A stretch of DNA of 64,000 nt from the NCBI RefSeq assembly GCF_000711695.1, contig NW_013546979.1:62001-126000 (forward strand). Reading direction: 5' to 3'. A program made the position numbers and the translations under genes. Shown piece by piece: positions 10,720 through 21,566 of this stretch (its first letter is position 1; every line of letters begins with the position of its first letter). The notes under the pieces were generated by a model. That model was not told the origin of the DNA and searched no databases. It worked only from the letters and a program-made list of their open reading frames with translations. Origin of the DNA: Tilletiaria anomala UBC 951. Its lineage: Eukaryota; Basidiomycota; Exobasidiomycetes; Georgefischeriales; Tilletiariaceae.

Positions 10720-11717
10720 ATGTCAGCTCTCGGTGCGCCAAAAGTCATCGTCGACGCCAGCGTCGTCCCACGCGTCGGAATTGGCTGCTTCGTCCAGGAC
10801 GCGAGAGGGTTTGTCCTGATCGGAAAGCGGAACGGCAGTCATGGTAGCGGTACCTTGGTAAGTTGCTCAAGTCTGGTATGTGTGACTGTGCCGGAACCTC
10901 AAAGCCTCGCGATTCCTTCGGGCGCGCTCGACCACCCGCATGGCAGGCGTTACCTGGCGGTCACCTAGAATTACATGAGAGTTTCGAGGAATGCGCTGCC
11001 CGTGAAGTCCTCGAGGAGACGGGCATCAGGCTCGAAGATGATAGTTTTGGGGTCCGTTCGTCGCTTCAAGGAGCTGCCACGTTACCAGTCCCAGAATTCA
11101 ACACGAACAATAGCTTGAACCCAACTTCCTCCGCGGCCGTATCCCCCTCACCGGCTCAACGATGCGGTGTCAGAGTCCTCGGGGCAGTTAACTCGGTCAA
11201 CATGCGCGACGCTCATGAAGATGCCTCTACGCCTCCCCGGCACTATGTGACGATTTTTTGCTCAGGCCGAGCACATGCAGATACACAAAAGGCTCTCAAT
11301 CTCGAGCCGACCAAGTGTCTCGGCTGGCAGTGGGTGCCGTGGCGATGGCTGCATGGCGCGGCGCTGGCGCAGAACGAGGCTCGACGCATGCAAGACCACC
11401 TGACGGCACAAGGGTGTGCGCTTCCCGTATCAGCTGAAAAGATGTTGCTGGCGCAAAGGATTGGCGAAAGCATAAGTGCGACGGGCCAACAAGCTCTTGA
11501 CGAAGTTATGCGTCTCCCGCGCGCAGCCGCCTCGAGCGTCGCAATGGCTGCCATCGATGCTGATGCGTCGAACAGGACGGGTCCCAGGACAGAGGAGGAG
11601 GTGGCTGCTTGGAAAGAAGCGGATGAGTTCGCTGCGTCTGCGGCGCTGTTTGAACCCATTGTAAATTGCTTTCTCCAACTACCCGAATTATGGGCGATAG
11701 GTCCCCATAGATGGTAA
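10720..11717 (+). CDS. Nudix hydrolase (NUDT15/MutT-like) with long insertion
   Basis: Probable nucleoside-diphosphate-derivative pyrophosphatase. Two exons: 10720-10857 and 10947-11717, giving 302 aa. The intron (89 nt) falls between GTL and ALPGGHLE, directly before the Nudix helix. The Nudix box is intact: GGHLELHESFEECAAREVLEETGI-type spacing with the metal-binding REVLEE. The N-terminus (VPRVGIGCFVQD, VLIGKRNGSHGSG) resembles NUDT15-type MutT enzymes, which hydrolyse 8-oxo-dGTP or modified nucleotides. After the box there is a Ser/Asn/Pro-rich insertion of about 50 residues before HYVTIFCSGR, and the C-terminal half is longer than the usual 150-170 aa family member. Part of the insertion could be an unrecognised intron. 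Enzyme class is firm; substrate is unknown. Confidence 0.85.
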
Positions 11718-11778
11718 AGGTCAAAGGATGTCACTCATGTCATGGGTGCGTGTGTATATGCGTATGGGTCAATGTACA

Positions 11779-12802
11779 TCACTCGTCGCCAACCCACTGC
11801 TCGGCGAGAGGGCCTGCGTACGCCACGTACGGCACCCGCTCGAGCATCGGCGCGTTGGCCGCTGCTGCTGACCCGCACACCCAGAACCAGCCTACGGCGC
11901 CCATGCCGACGATAATCGATAGACTGTACCACCCGAGCCAGCTGCGCAAGACCCAGAGAAGCAGGATGAGAGCAACACCGCAGATGCCGGACTGGTAGGC
12001 GTGGAAGCGGGCAAGGTCCTGCATTGTGGAGGGCAAGTTCGTAAATCAGCATCGCGATCAGCGCGAGGTGCGCGAACGAAGATTTTCTCACATTTTCCGT
12101 CTCCCATATGAGTATCGCGACGGAAGTGAAGGGCGGGAACGCCCACGCAGCCATGGAGAGGTTGCTGATGCTCCACCCTTGACTTGTCGCGTAGCTATGG
12201 TGGTCTGGGATGATGCCAGCACCAGAAGATGCCAGTTGCGATGATTGTATTGACCCTGCTGCCCCGCCACCTCCCGCAGCAGCATTACGCGCAAGAGCTG
12301 CTGAACCCCACGCCGGTAGAGGACTCTGGTAGCTTGCGCTGCGCCCGATTCCCTGCTGCTGCGCGGCATGCTGCAAGTGCTGCTGGGCACTGTGCGCAAA
12401 GGTTCCTGAGGGCCGCCCTGGCCCCGATGCGAAGCTTGGGCCCTGCTTCTGCTGCTGCATACTATCACTCCCAAAGGACTGCTCTGCTGCGTTCGCGTCG
12501 AAAACCACTGGGCCGCCTCTTGCAGTTGCGGCTGTAGTTGAAGATGATGCAGGCGCAGAAGAACCTGCCTGATACGAGTCGATCGCATACCGCGAATCTA
12601 TATCGTCGTCGTCGTCGTCGTCGTCATCGAAAGAAAGCCGATGATCGGAGACCGTGGCTGCGTGTGTCTGTTTCTTTCCTGTCCCTACTTCATGGCTTGA
12701 GTTTCCCTTTGGGTTACTCTGTGTCCACGACGCAGGCGCACCAGGAGCATCAGACGCCGCTGCCGTCCGCGAGCCGGCGGATGACGCAGCCGTTGCGGCC
12801 AT
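11779..12802 (-). CDS. Tic20/DUF4870-like small membrane protein with long disordered N-terminus
   Basis: Two exons on the minus strand: 12092-12802 and 11779-12018, giving 316 aa. The first 190 residues are low complexity, Ala/Ser/Gln-rich with a run of nine Asp. The C-terminal third has about three membrane spans: SMAAWAFPPFTSVAILIW, then after the junction WETEN/DLARFHAYQSG come GVALILLLWVL and SLSIIVGMGAVGWFWVCG. The pattern 'hydrophobic span, acidic, RFHAYQS, two spans' matches the Tic20/DUF4870 group of small four-helix membrane proteins. Function in fungi is unknown. It is convergent with the Nudix gene (61 bases between stops) and divergent from the TMEM135-like gene. Family assignment is moderate; the gene model is good. 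Confidence 0.72.
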
Positions 12803-13448
12803 CTTTCTTTCTGTGACTCTCTCCGCTGACGCTCCTTTCTCACGAGCCTATGAATGTCAGAAGCCCTGCTCTCTGGCTTGCTCTTTATGTATTGTTGTTC
12901 AGTGCGAGAAGTGCGCAGAGGATCCGCCCAATGTCATGCTGGCTTTAGGCTGTCTGCTGTGCGCCGACTAAGTTGGAGTGTCTGAGCTCATCCAGTCAGT
13001 GTACCTAGTACTAGTCAGTAGTTTCACTATCACAACACAACCCTAACGTAGATGTGAGCGTATGTGTTACACTTTCCTCCGCTGCCCTGTTTCGGCTTTG
13101 CATTCGGGCCGGTTCATACAGTTTCTCTCTCGTGGCTACACTCGCGGTCACACTTGGCCCCGCAACTCAGAAGCGCAACCAGAACACAACCATGATAACC
13201 CCCAAAGCTCTACTCTTCCAGTCCTACGAGTCTGTCAGCCCCTCCGCCCCCCCCCGAGCAGTAGGACTGTGGGAGGCAGACTGCACCCACCTGCCAGCTG
13301 AGTCCTTTAGTCTCGTATTGCTTATGGCCAAGAAGAAAGAAGCCATTCTTACTGGTGCAAGCGCACGGTGTTACCGTTGGCGCACTGGCTGCAGCGTGCC
13401 GTATCCTCGTCGGAAGCCAGCCCGTCTCATCTGGGGGTACTGGCCACG
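12803..13448. other. divergent promoter region
   Basis: Separates the Tic20-like gene (-) from the TMEM135-like gene (+). No independent gene is seen. An ATG at 13193 opens a short frame that could be an upstream exon or a uORF of the TMEM135-like gene, but no splice join is convincing. Confidence 0.45.
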
Positions 13449-15990
13449 ATGCCACCTGCGACAGGAGTGAGAGCCGCCAGGGCAAGTGCTCACCGTACCG
13501 ATGCGATCCTTGCAGCGCTTCGTCCAGTACTCGGCCCAGCATCCAAGGCTTACCTGCTCGGCTACCTTGTCGAAGCCATCCCAGCCATTCTCAAACATGT
13601 GCTGCTGTTCATCAACTCGCACATTCGGCGTCTTTCGAGGGAGGCCAAGCGCCTAAATGAGGCACGCGAGCTGGAGCTCGAGTGGCAGCAGCAGAAAGAA
13701 GAGAACCAGCAGGAGGCCGGAGGCAGCGCAAGCGACAGCAGCAAACGGGCAAGGATCGCGTCCGAAACGCAAGCAGCAATCGCCGCGGGGAAACAGGCGA
13801 CACTTGATACTGTCAGATCAGTCTTGCATGACATGCCTGTCCTGCTGCGGGCGATCGTTCAAAATTTAATTTCTTCAGCGACGTCTCTACGCGGGATGGC
13901 AGTCTGCTCGATGCTCACCATTGTGCTGTGGAAACTTGTAGAGGCAACTCTCAAAAATACACTCGAGCGCTTGCAAGGAGCAGGCTCCAAGGACCATGCA
14001 GTCAAGCAAAGCTCCAGATCTGTCGCTATCTGCTTTGCCGCATCTGCCGTCGCATCAGCCTCCTCTCTTACCCTGCTTCAATCAGCCTCTTCAGGTTCCG
14101 GCGCTCCCTCTGATACCGGTCGAGACGCACGGCGTTTCATGCGCACCTCGCCAAATAGCAGCGTATCCAAGACGCTCAAGGGCCTAATAGCAACACCTCT
14201 GGCACCAGGCGGGCACTTTCTCGCTCGATTAACAACCCTGAGCCTCCCAGAAACACCTGTCACTCCACCGGATCCTGATAGCCAGCTGCTACATGGCGGC
14301 TGCCCCAGCAGCCCCATTTCCTCCTTCCGCATGGGTTCCGGCTCGCTGCAAGAGAAAGGTGAACTAATTGCACGCATAAACTCCCCTGGCACCGAGGCGA
14401 ACAGCAGGAGCAGGCCCAAGCGAAAGGCGACGCCCAGCCCGACGATCGACTTCACACTTTTTGCGCTCGTCAGAGGACTGGACACTTTCGTGCGGGTCTT
14501 GTTGTTCCTGCTTGCGGGTGGCGCTGCTGCTTCTGGTGCTGACTCGCAGACAGCCGGTGTCCGAAAGATACTGAGGGTGAGCGGGAAGGGGAAAGCCGAC
14601 TCTGGGACAAATGCGCTGCTTGCGCGCATGTCGAGGAAAGTCGGGAACCTGGTCGTGAATCAAGTTGAAGGGTTGATTTTCGTGGTCTGCTGCGGTGAGT
14701 GATTAGACAGGGGGAGAAGCCTGGCTGTATGCGAACGTACTGATTGATTCTCGTGTCACTTTGCCCGTACCGTGTAGCCGAAATTATGTTCTCGTGGTTT
14801 TACTATCCCGAACGATTACCGCCAACTTACAATAAATGGTGAGGAGGCAATAGCATCGTCAGTGATATTGTCGGAATCCTTGTGCTCACAGTTGTACTGC
14901 AATCCTAGGATTACGAACCTTGCCGCGATGGACCAGCGCCTGCTGACAATTCTGCGCTGCAGGCGATTCAGCAAACCATACTACTGGTGCTACGGTGACC
15001 CCAACGTATCGCCGGCCGGCATCGACCTATGTTCCTCGCTGTCCGAATCGCTTGGCCACCCATACCAGTGGGGCGACGTCACGCGCCTGCCCTCGACGTC
15101 AGCGGAGGCAAAGCGGATGCTCCAGGCAGCGCATGCCAAGAACAAGCAAATTGCAGAAACCGAGGGCAAAGAGTTCTCGAATCTCAGTTGCGCTGAACAG
15201 GACGCCGGCTACATCCTCGCTGGTGCCAAGGGTCCCAGAGGACGCGGCGAGATGGGCGGCATACCCTGTGAAATCGTTCACTGTGGCGTTGGGGGTGCCT
15301 CTTGCTTGGCCAACGCGGGCCTACGCTGGTTCAGGGGTTGGAAGGCCAGCATGGCGATCTACGTCCCGGTACACTTGCTCCCACGCTTACTTTTTGGGCA
15401 CAAGCTCTTCCTGCAAAAGCCTCTGGCGAGCATCCTCAAAGTCGCACTGGGCAGCGCGCGCAGCGCCGCGTTCCTCGCCACATTCATCGCGCTCAGCTGG
15501 TTCCCTGTTTGCGTCGGGCGCACCCTTGTCCTACCAAAGCTTTTCCCGAACATCTCGCACAACTTTTGGGACGGAGGCCTGGGGCCTGCCATGGGATCTT
15601 GGGCCTGCGGCTTCTCCGTCTTCATCGAAGAGAAGCGCAAACGCGCTGAGATGGCGCTGTACGTCGCCCCGAGAGCGCTGTTCGCCATCACCGAGAGCTT
15701 GCGTCCTGGGTGGATCAGCGACGGTCAGAATAAGAGTGCTAGGGTCGCAGAGAGGTGGGTCTGTTGCCTCTTCTACCGTCGACTTTTGTGATCATCTTAT
15801 ACTAACAGTGCACTTCATGCTTTCCGGCTCATGGCCCAGGATCATCTTTGGCCTCAGCGCCGGCTTGGTCATCACTACCGCCAAGTATCGCCCTGGCTTG
15901 CTCCGGGGTATCCCGAGCATCCTTGCTTGGGTCCTCAAAGAACCAGGGCAAAAGAAAGTCAGGATCAACGCCCTGCGGGGCGGTGGTTGA
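13449..15990 (+). CDS. TMEM135-like multi-pass membrane protein
   Basis: Relative of TMEM135, a peroxisome/mitochondria-associated membrane protein linked to lipid metabolism. Four exons: 13449-14694, 14778-14838, 14909-15754 and 15840-15990, giving 767 aa. The recognisable core is the C-terminal half. After a central span comes the motif YPERLPPTYNKWI across two exon joins. Then follow CEIVHCGVGGASC and a segment ending YVPVHLLPRLLF, matching the family's Cys-rich HxxxxSC block and 'YlPvHllp' helix. Several further spans follow. The N-terminal half contains hydrophobic stretches, a Glu/Gln-rich coiled segment and a Ser/Pro-rich linker. The start at 13449 is the first in-frame ATG; the open frame extends a little further upstream without one. 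The 61-nt second exon is fixed by the motif. Function in this fungus is inferred only. Confidence 0.78.
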
Positions 15991-16088
15991 AGAAAGTAGC
16001 AAACAAGACACATCAACGGGCGATTCCCCTTTGTTATTTTTAGAATCCGCGCAACTCGCATTTGCATTTCGTTTGATTGTACATCTAC

Positions 16089-16997
16089 CTATTTGCGATA
16101 GGCAGTGGCTCCGCGCAAGCCGTTGAGCATGTCGTAAACACGGATCAACTGGGAGTCGTCCAGCAAGCCCTCGCCGCGGCCTTGAGACGAGTTAATGATC
16201 TGCAACGCCTGCGCGGTGAGCGGCAGCGCGGCTCCAACTTCCCGCGCGGCATTGACGACGATGCCGGCATCCTTCGCGATGATGTTCACCGCGGACTTGA
16301 TCTCTGGCTCCTCCTGCAGCATGCGCTTGCCGCGGTTCTCCAGGAACCAGCTCTGTGCTGCCGAGCCTGACATCAGCTCCAGTGCCACCTTTGGGTCGAT
16401 CCCGCTGGCCTTGGCGAATGACAGCGCTTCGGCCGCTGCAACGAGATGGACAGCGCAGAGCACTTGGTTGACCGCTTTCATCGACTGCCCCGCGGAACAG
16501 TTCTCCCCGACGTGGAACAAATTGGTGCCCATCAGTCGCAGCAGCGGTTCGACGTCGTCGTAGACGCTCTTCTTTGCGGAGGCCATCAGGGTTAGCGAGC
16601 CGGCATTGGCGCCGACGGCACCGCCGGAGACAGGACAGTCGACGTATTTGCGCCCCTTGGCTTCGACCTCTTTCCCTAGAGCTGCCGAAGTGGCGGGGGA
16701 GATGGTGCTCATGAGCAGAACCGTGCCATTCTCCTTGAGACTCTCCAGTGCGCCGTCTTGGAAGAGCACCTGCCGAGCTTGCGCGTCGTTGATCACCATC
16801 AAAACCAAGTAGTCAGCGCCTTGCGCTGCTTCACGCGTCGATTTGCTCGCTTTGGCGCCGTGCGGAACGATGGCCTGCATTGCTTCGTCCCGGATGTCGA
16901 ACACGGTCAGCGGTGTGCCAGACTTGGCAATGTTGATCGCCATGCCGGCTCCCATGGCGCCTAGGCCGACGAAGCAAACGGACTTGCTGAGTGCCAT
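16089..16997 (-). CDS. NAD-dependent beta-hydroxyacid dehydrogenase, L-threonate dehydrogenase (LtnD) type
   Basis: Single exon, 302 aa. The Rossmann motif is CFVGLGAMGAGMAINIAKSG at the N-terminus, the substrate-binding motif is DCPVSGGAVGANAGSLTLMA, and the catalytic Lys region is GQSMKAVNQVLCAVHLVAAA. This is the 6-phosphogluconate/3-hydroxyisobutyrate dehydrogenase superfamily. The helix following the Lys, the AQSWFLENRGKRM segment and the C-terminal DDSQLIRVYDML look closest to L-threonate dehydrogenases rather than to 3-hydroxyisobutyrate dehydrogenase. Those enzymes oxidise L-threonate to 2-oxo-tetronate. The first ATG of the frame is at 16997; five upstream codons have no ATG. Some fungal LtnD proteins carry a fused aldolase or kinase; this one does not. 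The family is firm, the substrate tentative. It is convergent with the TMEM135-like gene. Confidence 0.85.
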   Translation of the reverse strand: MALSKSVCFVGLGAMGAGMAINIAKSGTPLTVFDIRDEAMQAIVPHGAKASKSTREAAQGADYLVLMVINDAQARQVLFQDGALESLKENGTVLLMSTISPATSAALGKEVEAKGRKYVDCPVSGGAVGANAGSLTLMASAKKSVYDDVEPLLRLMGTNLFHVGENCSAGQSMKAVNQVLCAVHLVAAAEALSFAKASGIDPKVALELMSGSAAQSWFLENRGKRMLQEEPEIKSAVNIIAKDAGIVVNAAREVGAALPLTAQALQIINSSQGRGEGLLDDSQLIRVYDMLNGLRGATAYRK

Positions 16998-17930
16998 CTT
17001 GTGGTAGATCAATGTTATTTTGGAGGCACGCTCGGCTGAGATCAGACTTTGAGGGAGCGAATCGCGAGTATGGCCGTCGCTGCTTGGGTGACGGACAGGG
17101 TGTTTGACGGCGCACCAAAGGCTTGGAGGGAGTTGAGCTCAATCACAAAATCCGACTCGTCGAATGGGAGAACGTGATGTCGTGCGGGGGAGGTGCAGGT
17201 AAGCGTGGATCCCATCGTATATATATATATATATATTGTAATATGTATATCGTCCAAAGCGGAAGCCTCCAAGCTCGACCTTGCCCCGGGCCAAGGACGC
17301 CCAGTATGACAGGCAGGAAATGCCAACGCCGGTGACCGCCAAACAGCCGACAAGGTGAAGATGCTTTAGACGATGACCGTGGGGCGAAACAGAAGACGTG
17401 GGGGGACGTGTGTGCGGGGCGAAGGATCGAAGGGCACAGGGCGAGTGTGTGTCGGCAAAACCGTTTCTCCGAAGCCTTTCGATCCGCTCGGCTGACGTCC
17501 GTACTGTCGGATGGTCACCATTGTGCTCACGTCCCTTCCTTCTTGCCTCCCATCGTTCTCTATTTCGATTCTTCACTTCTGCGCAACTTTGTGTCTGAGC
17601 ATGGATTAGAGAAACAAAAGATGGGCGCGTGTACTGCATTCTAACTGACTCCCGAGAAACGGCCGCGCACGGTAAAGCTCGGGCCAACAGACGTCATTTT
17701 TCAGCTTGCAAAGAACTTTGGTCAGAGCTGCATGTGCCGGGTTGGCTTGTCTTCTGCTGCTTCCCAGCCTGGCTTACCCAGTCTCCAAATACGGGGGTTA
17801 CTCGAGACTGAATGCGCAGATTCACTAACCGCTGATGATGATGTGTATTTCTCTGCCTTTATGTCCACCATGACTTTGAACTGCTGCGCTCGAGGGAAGC
17901 AAGCTCCGTTTGGGTGTCAAAGACTTCACC
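16998..17930. other. divergent promoter region with an AT microsatellite
   Basis: Intergenic DNA between the dehydrogenase (-) and F-box-like gene (+). No gene is seen. It contains a (TA)n run at about 17218-17237. Confidence 0.5.
17218..17237. repeat. (TA)n microsatellite
   Basis: About ten TA units in the promoter-side spacer upstream of the dehydrogenase gene. Confidence 0.85.
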
Positions 17931-19079
17931 ATGATGATGCTCAAAGCACTCTTAGCCCTGCAAAATCTCTCCATCTCATCTCCCAGAAAGCGCAAGGCAG
18001 CTCGCCTTACTGACCTTCCTACCACCGTGATCACCAGCATCGCTCTGAAGCTCAACATTGTCGACCTTGCACGGCTTCGTCTGGTGTGCAAGAATTTCGA
18101 CGAGGATATTCAGCGGTCTACCATTTTGTACCTCAAGGCGAGGTTTCCACAGCATTCTGGCCACTGCGATGTATCATCTAGCTGGAAGAGCGCCTGGCTT
18201 GCGCTTGCGCAGCTTCAGCTAGGTGCTCGTGATGTCGACACTATCAGAACAGTCGACGCCAAGGAGAAAGCTATCAGCCGACAGCAGCTGCACCATAAGC
18301 GGTTCGAAAAGAGCTTCCCCATTGGCTCAAAGATCTTTGGACCGTGCGCAACGTGCAATACTGTCTGCTGCGCCGATTGTGGCAGGACAACTATCCAAGC
18401 CGAGGCTCATGATTGGGACGCAAGCCTCTCGTCGCTGAAAAAGGCGCTCAAAGAGCATGCGATCGCCAAGCACGTCGACCGCATGCTTTGCGACAACTGC
18501 ATCGTGAAGCCCAACTATGCGACTCTCACGGCGGCCGATGCGCAGTCCCTCTACGGGATTCCCCGCGGCATACTTGAAGAAGCGTGTCTGCCGGACACGA
18601 TCGTCGTCACCCATGTAGAGCCGCGTGAAGACACTCCGCTACGCTGGCGTCAGGGTGAACGTCAGGGTCATGGTACAGCTCAGGGTACTCGCACAGACGA
18701 TCATCCCCGCTCTCACATGGCAGATGTGGTGCATGTTACATCCGAGTACCTTCACTGCGAGGTCGCCGCCCTCGCGTCCGATTTGCAAGGCAAGAAGGTC
18801 CCGATCACACTCGATTGCCGTGAATCGTTCATCGCCTCACGCATGCGCCGCAGCGGCTATGGCGAACACACTGGGCACATCCTGCCAAGACCTCCTCCCT
18901 CTTGCCAAACTGCGTCCTCTGCAAGGCCAGTCCCAGCTGCGACAAATGGTGGCGGCGACGGCGAACAAGATGAAGCGCTCGCCATCGCCGAGGCACTAGC
19001 GTTCGGCACACCTGACGAGGGCCCCTGGCTGCTAGCGGGCTATGATGCGAACGCGGCAACTGATTCTTCGCGTTTGTGA
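17931..19079 (+). CDS. F-box-like protein with a Cys cluster
   Basis: Single exon, 382 aa. Residues about 28-70 look like an F-box: RLTDLPTTVITSIALKLN, then VDLARLRLVCKNFDEDIQ, the Pro-Leu pattern and the 'LRLVCK' helix typical of Skp1-binding F-boxes. A cluster CATCNTVCCADCGR lies near residue 145, followed by a later DRMLCDNC. These could bind zinc. The second half has a run of His/Arg/Gly/Thr and an acidic Ala-rich end. If the F-box is real the protein would be an SCF ubiquitin-ligase adaptor; its target is unknown. The start is the first of three consecutive Met codons, in CACCATG context. No family name is recognised beyond the F-box. Confidence 0.62.
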   Translation: MMMLKALLALQNLSISSPRKRKAARLTDLPTTVITSIALKLNIVDLARLRLVCKNFDEDIQRSTILYLKARFPQHSGHCDVSSSWKSAWLALAQLQLGARDVDTIRTVDAKEKAISRQQLHHKRFEKSFPIGSKIFGPCATCNTVCCADCGRTTIQAEAHDWDASLSSLKKALKEHAIAKHVDRMLCDNCIVKPNYATLTAADAQSLYGIPRGILEEACLPDTIVVTHVEPREDTPLRWRQGERQGHGTAQGTRTDDHPRSHMADVVHVTSEYLHCEVAALASDLQGKKVPITLDCRESFIASRMRRSGYGEHTGHILPRPPPSCQTASSARPVPAATNGGGDGEQDEALAIAEALAFGTPDEGPWLLAGYDANAATDSSRL

Positions 19080-19314
19080 TGCGTGTGTCGACTTGATTGA
19101 TGGAAGCACATATGCTGGCGCTCGAAGGAGATCGCCTACGCTGCGACATCAAGCCGTGCCAGGGCTTGCTCAAAGCTGATCCAGACGCGTGGAAATGTAT
19201 GCCGAGCCAAAGAAACAAACTATCGAATCCAGAATGAAATCGAGAACAAAGGTAGGAAGGTACTCTCTACATGCGTTTTAAGTATCATCAACTTGCGCCA
19301 ACCGAACCATGCAC

Positions 19315-20145
19315 CTAGTCGATCGACTCCATGGCGCTCTCGCCGGCGATCTCCTCAACAGCGTCCTTGTTGTTGGTGTCCTCGACGGCGTCGAGGCCAG
19401 TGTCGTCGATGGAGAGGCCGAGCGAGATGAGCTTGAAGAGCCTGTTGGCAAAGTCTTGCGGCGTCTCGAGGCTGAAGCCGGATGTGAGCAGAGCAGTCTC
19501 ATACAGGAGCCAGGTGAGGTCCTTGACGGTCGCGTCGTTCTTGTCTGCGCCGCTCTTTACCTGGAGCTCCTTGATGATGGCGTTCCTGGGGTTGAGCTCA
19601 AAGGTCTTCTTGGACGCCATGTACTGTGACATGCTTGTGTCGCGCAGCGCCTGTGCCTTCATGATGCGCTCCATGTTGGACGACCAGCCAAACTGACCCG
19701 TGACGAGTGCGCATGGCGAGCCGACGAGGCGGTTGGTGATCACGACCTTCTCGACCTTGTCTCCGAGGATGTCCTTGACGTTCTTGCAAAGCTCCTCGAA
19801 AGCCTTGGCCTCCTCCTCGCGCTGCTTCTTCTCCTCCTCGGTCTCCTCGAGTTCGAGCCCCTCCTTGGAGACGCAGACGAGCTTCTTGCCCTCGAACTCC
19901 TTCAGCTGCGTCACGGCGTACTCGTCGATCGGGTCAACCATCAGTAGGACCTCGAAGCCCTTCTTCTTGAGTGCCTCAAGGAACGGCGAGTCGCGCACGC
20001 TCTGCAGGCTCTCGCCGGTGAGGTAGTAGATGTTCTTCTGCACCTCGGGCATGCGTGTAATGTAGTCCTTCAGCGACGTCATGTCGTCGCCATTCTTGGT
20101 CGACGAGAAGCGCAGGAACTCCGCGAGCTTGGCACGGTTCGTCGA

Positions 20146-20177
<32 letters not shown>

Positions 20178-21566
20178 CGAAGGCCTCGTAGAACTTCTTG
20201 AAGTTGTCCTCGTCGTCCTGGATCTCGCCGATCATCTCGAGCACCTTCTTGACGATGTTCTTGCGGATCACCTTCAGGATCTTGTTCTGCTGCAGCGTCT
20301 CACGCGAGATGTTCAGTGGCAGGTCCTCCGAGTCAACAATGCCCTTAACAAAGCCGAGCCACTCGGGGATGATGTCCTCGCAGTCGTCCATGATGAAGAC
20401 GCGGCGGACGTAGAGCTTGATGTTGTTGCGCTTCTTCTTGGTCTCGAACATGTCAAACGGCGCACGCTTGGGCACGAAGAGCAGCGCCTTGAACTCCAGC
20501 TGACCCTCGACGGAGAAGTGCTTGACCGCCAGGTGGTCCTCCCAGTCGTTGGTGAGCGACTTGTAGAACGCACCGTACTCATCGTTGGTGATGTTCTTCG
20601 GGTCGCGCGTCCAGAGCGGCTTGGTCTTGTTGAGCTCCTCGTTCTCGGTGGTAGTCTCCTTGACCTTCTTCTTCTCCTTCTTCTTCTTGCTCTCCTCGTC
20701 GTCCACCTCCTCGATCTTGGGCTTCTTCTCATCACCCTCGTCCGCCTCCTCCTCCTCTTCCTCCTCGACCTCCTTCTCGACCTCCTTGGTGACGACGAGC
20801 TGGATGGGGTACGAAATGAACTCAGAGTGCTTCTTGACGATCTCCTTGATCTTGCGCTCCTCGAGGTACTCCAACTGGTCCTCCTTCATGTACAGGCGCA
20901 GCTCGGTGCCGCGGCCGATCGATGGGTTGACCGTGTCCTGTGTGATGGTGAAGGTACCGCCGGCGGCGCTCTCCCAGATGTACTGCTCGTCGTCGTTGTT
21001 CTTGGTGATGATCTGCACCTTTTCCGCGACAAGGTAGGCCGAGTAGAAGCCGACGCCAAACTGGCCAATCATGGAGATGTCTGCGCCCGAGGAGAGGGCC
21101 TCCATGAAAGCCTTAGTGCCGGACTTGGCGATTGTGCCGATGTTGTTGACCAGGTCTGCCTTGGTCATACCAATACCGGTGTCACGGATGGAGAGGATCT
21201 TGTTCTCCTTGTCCGGGGTAATGCGAATGTACAGGTCCTTCTCCGTCTCCAGCACCGATGGGTCGGTCAGCGCCGCATACCGGACCTTGTCGAGTGCGTC
21301 TGATGCATTGGAGATGAGCTCACGAAGGAAGATCTCCTTGTTCTATATTCCAAATGGACAAGTGGCGAGGATGGGGGTTGTCAGTATGGCACGTCCCTAT
21401 GACGAGGCGAGCAGCGAACCGTGCAGATGGATAATCGTCGGTTGCATGCTCGCGTCTGCACCGAATGGGGAAAGGTACTCACGCTGTAAAAGGTGTTGAT
21501 GATAAGGTCCAAGAGCTGGGAAATGTCGGCGGCAAAGCCGAACGTCTCACTGTTCGCTGCAGACAT
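19315..21566 (-). CDS. hsp90: cytosolic heat-shock protein HSP90
   Basis: ATP-dependent chaperone dimer for kinases, receptors and many other clients. Two minus-strand exons: 21483-21566 (28 codons) and 19315-21342, giving 703 aa against about 709 in yeast. The GHKL ATPase domain shows [19 protein letters not shown] (catalytic Glu36, Mg-binding Asn40), [19 protein letters not shown] and [12 protein letters not shown]. An acidic Glu/Lys linker follows (about residues 215-260). The middle-domain [14 protein letters not shown] contains the ATP-contacting Arg. The C-terminal dimerisation domain ends in SAMESID. Cytosolic HSP90s normally end in MEEVD, the TPR co-chaperone docking site, so the -2 Glu is Ser and the -1 Val is Ile here. 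No signal peptide or KDEL is present, so it is not the ER paralogue. A single 140-nt intron interrupts the N-terminal helix. Identity is certain. Confidence 0.97.

Noticed and set aside
20152-21303. 383-codon open frame on the plus strand opposite HSP90
   Set aside because: It is exactly antisense to the well-conserved HSP90 exon and rich in Leu/Val/Asp, as expected from the complement of Glu/Lys/Asp codons with strong third-position GC bias.
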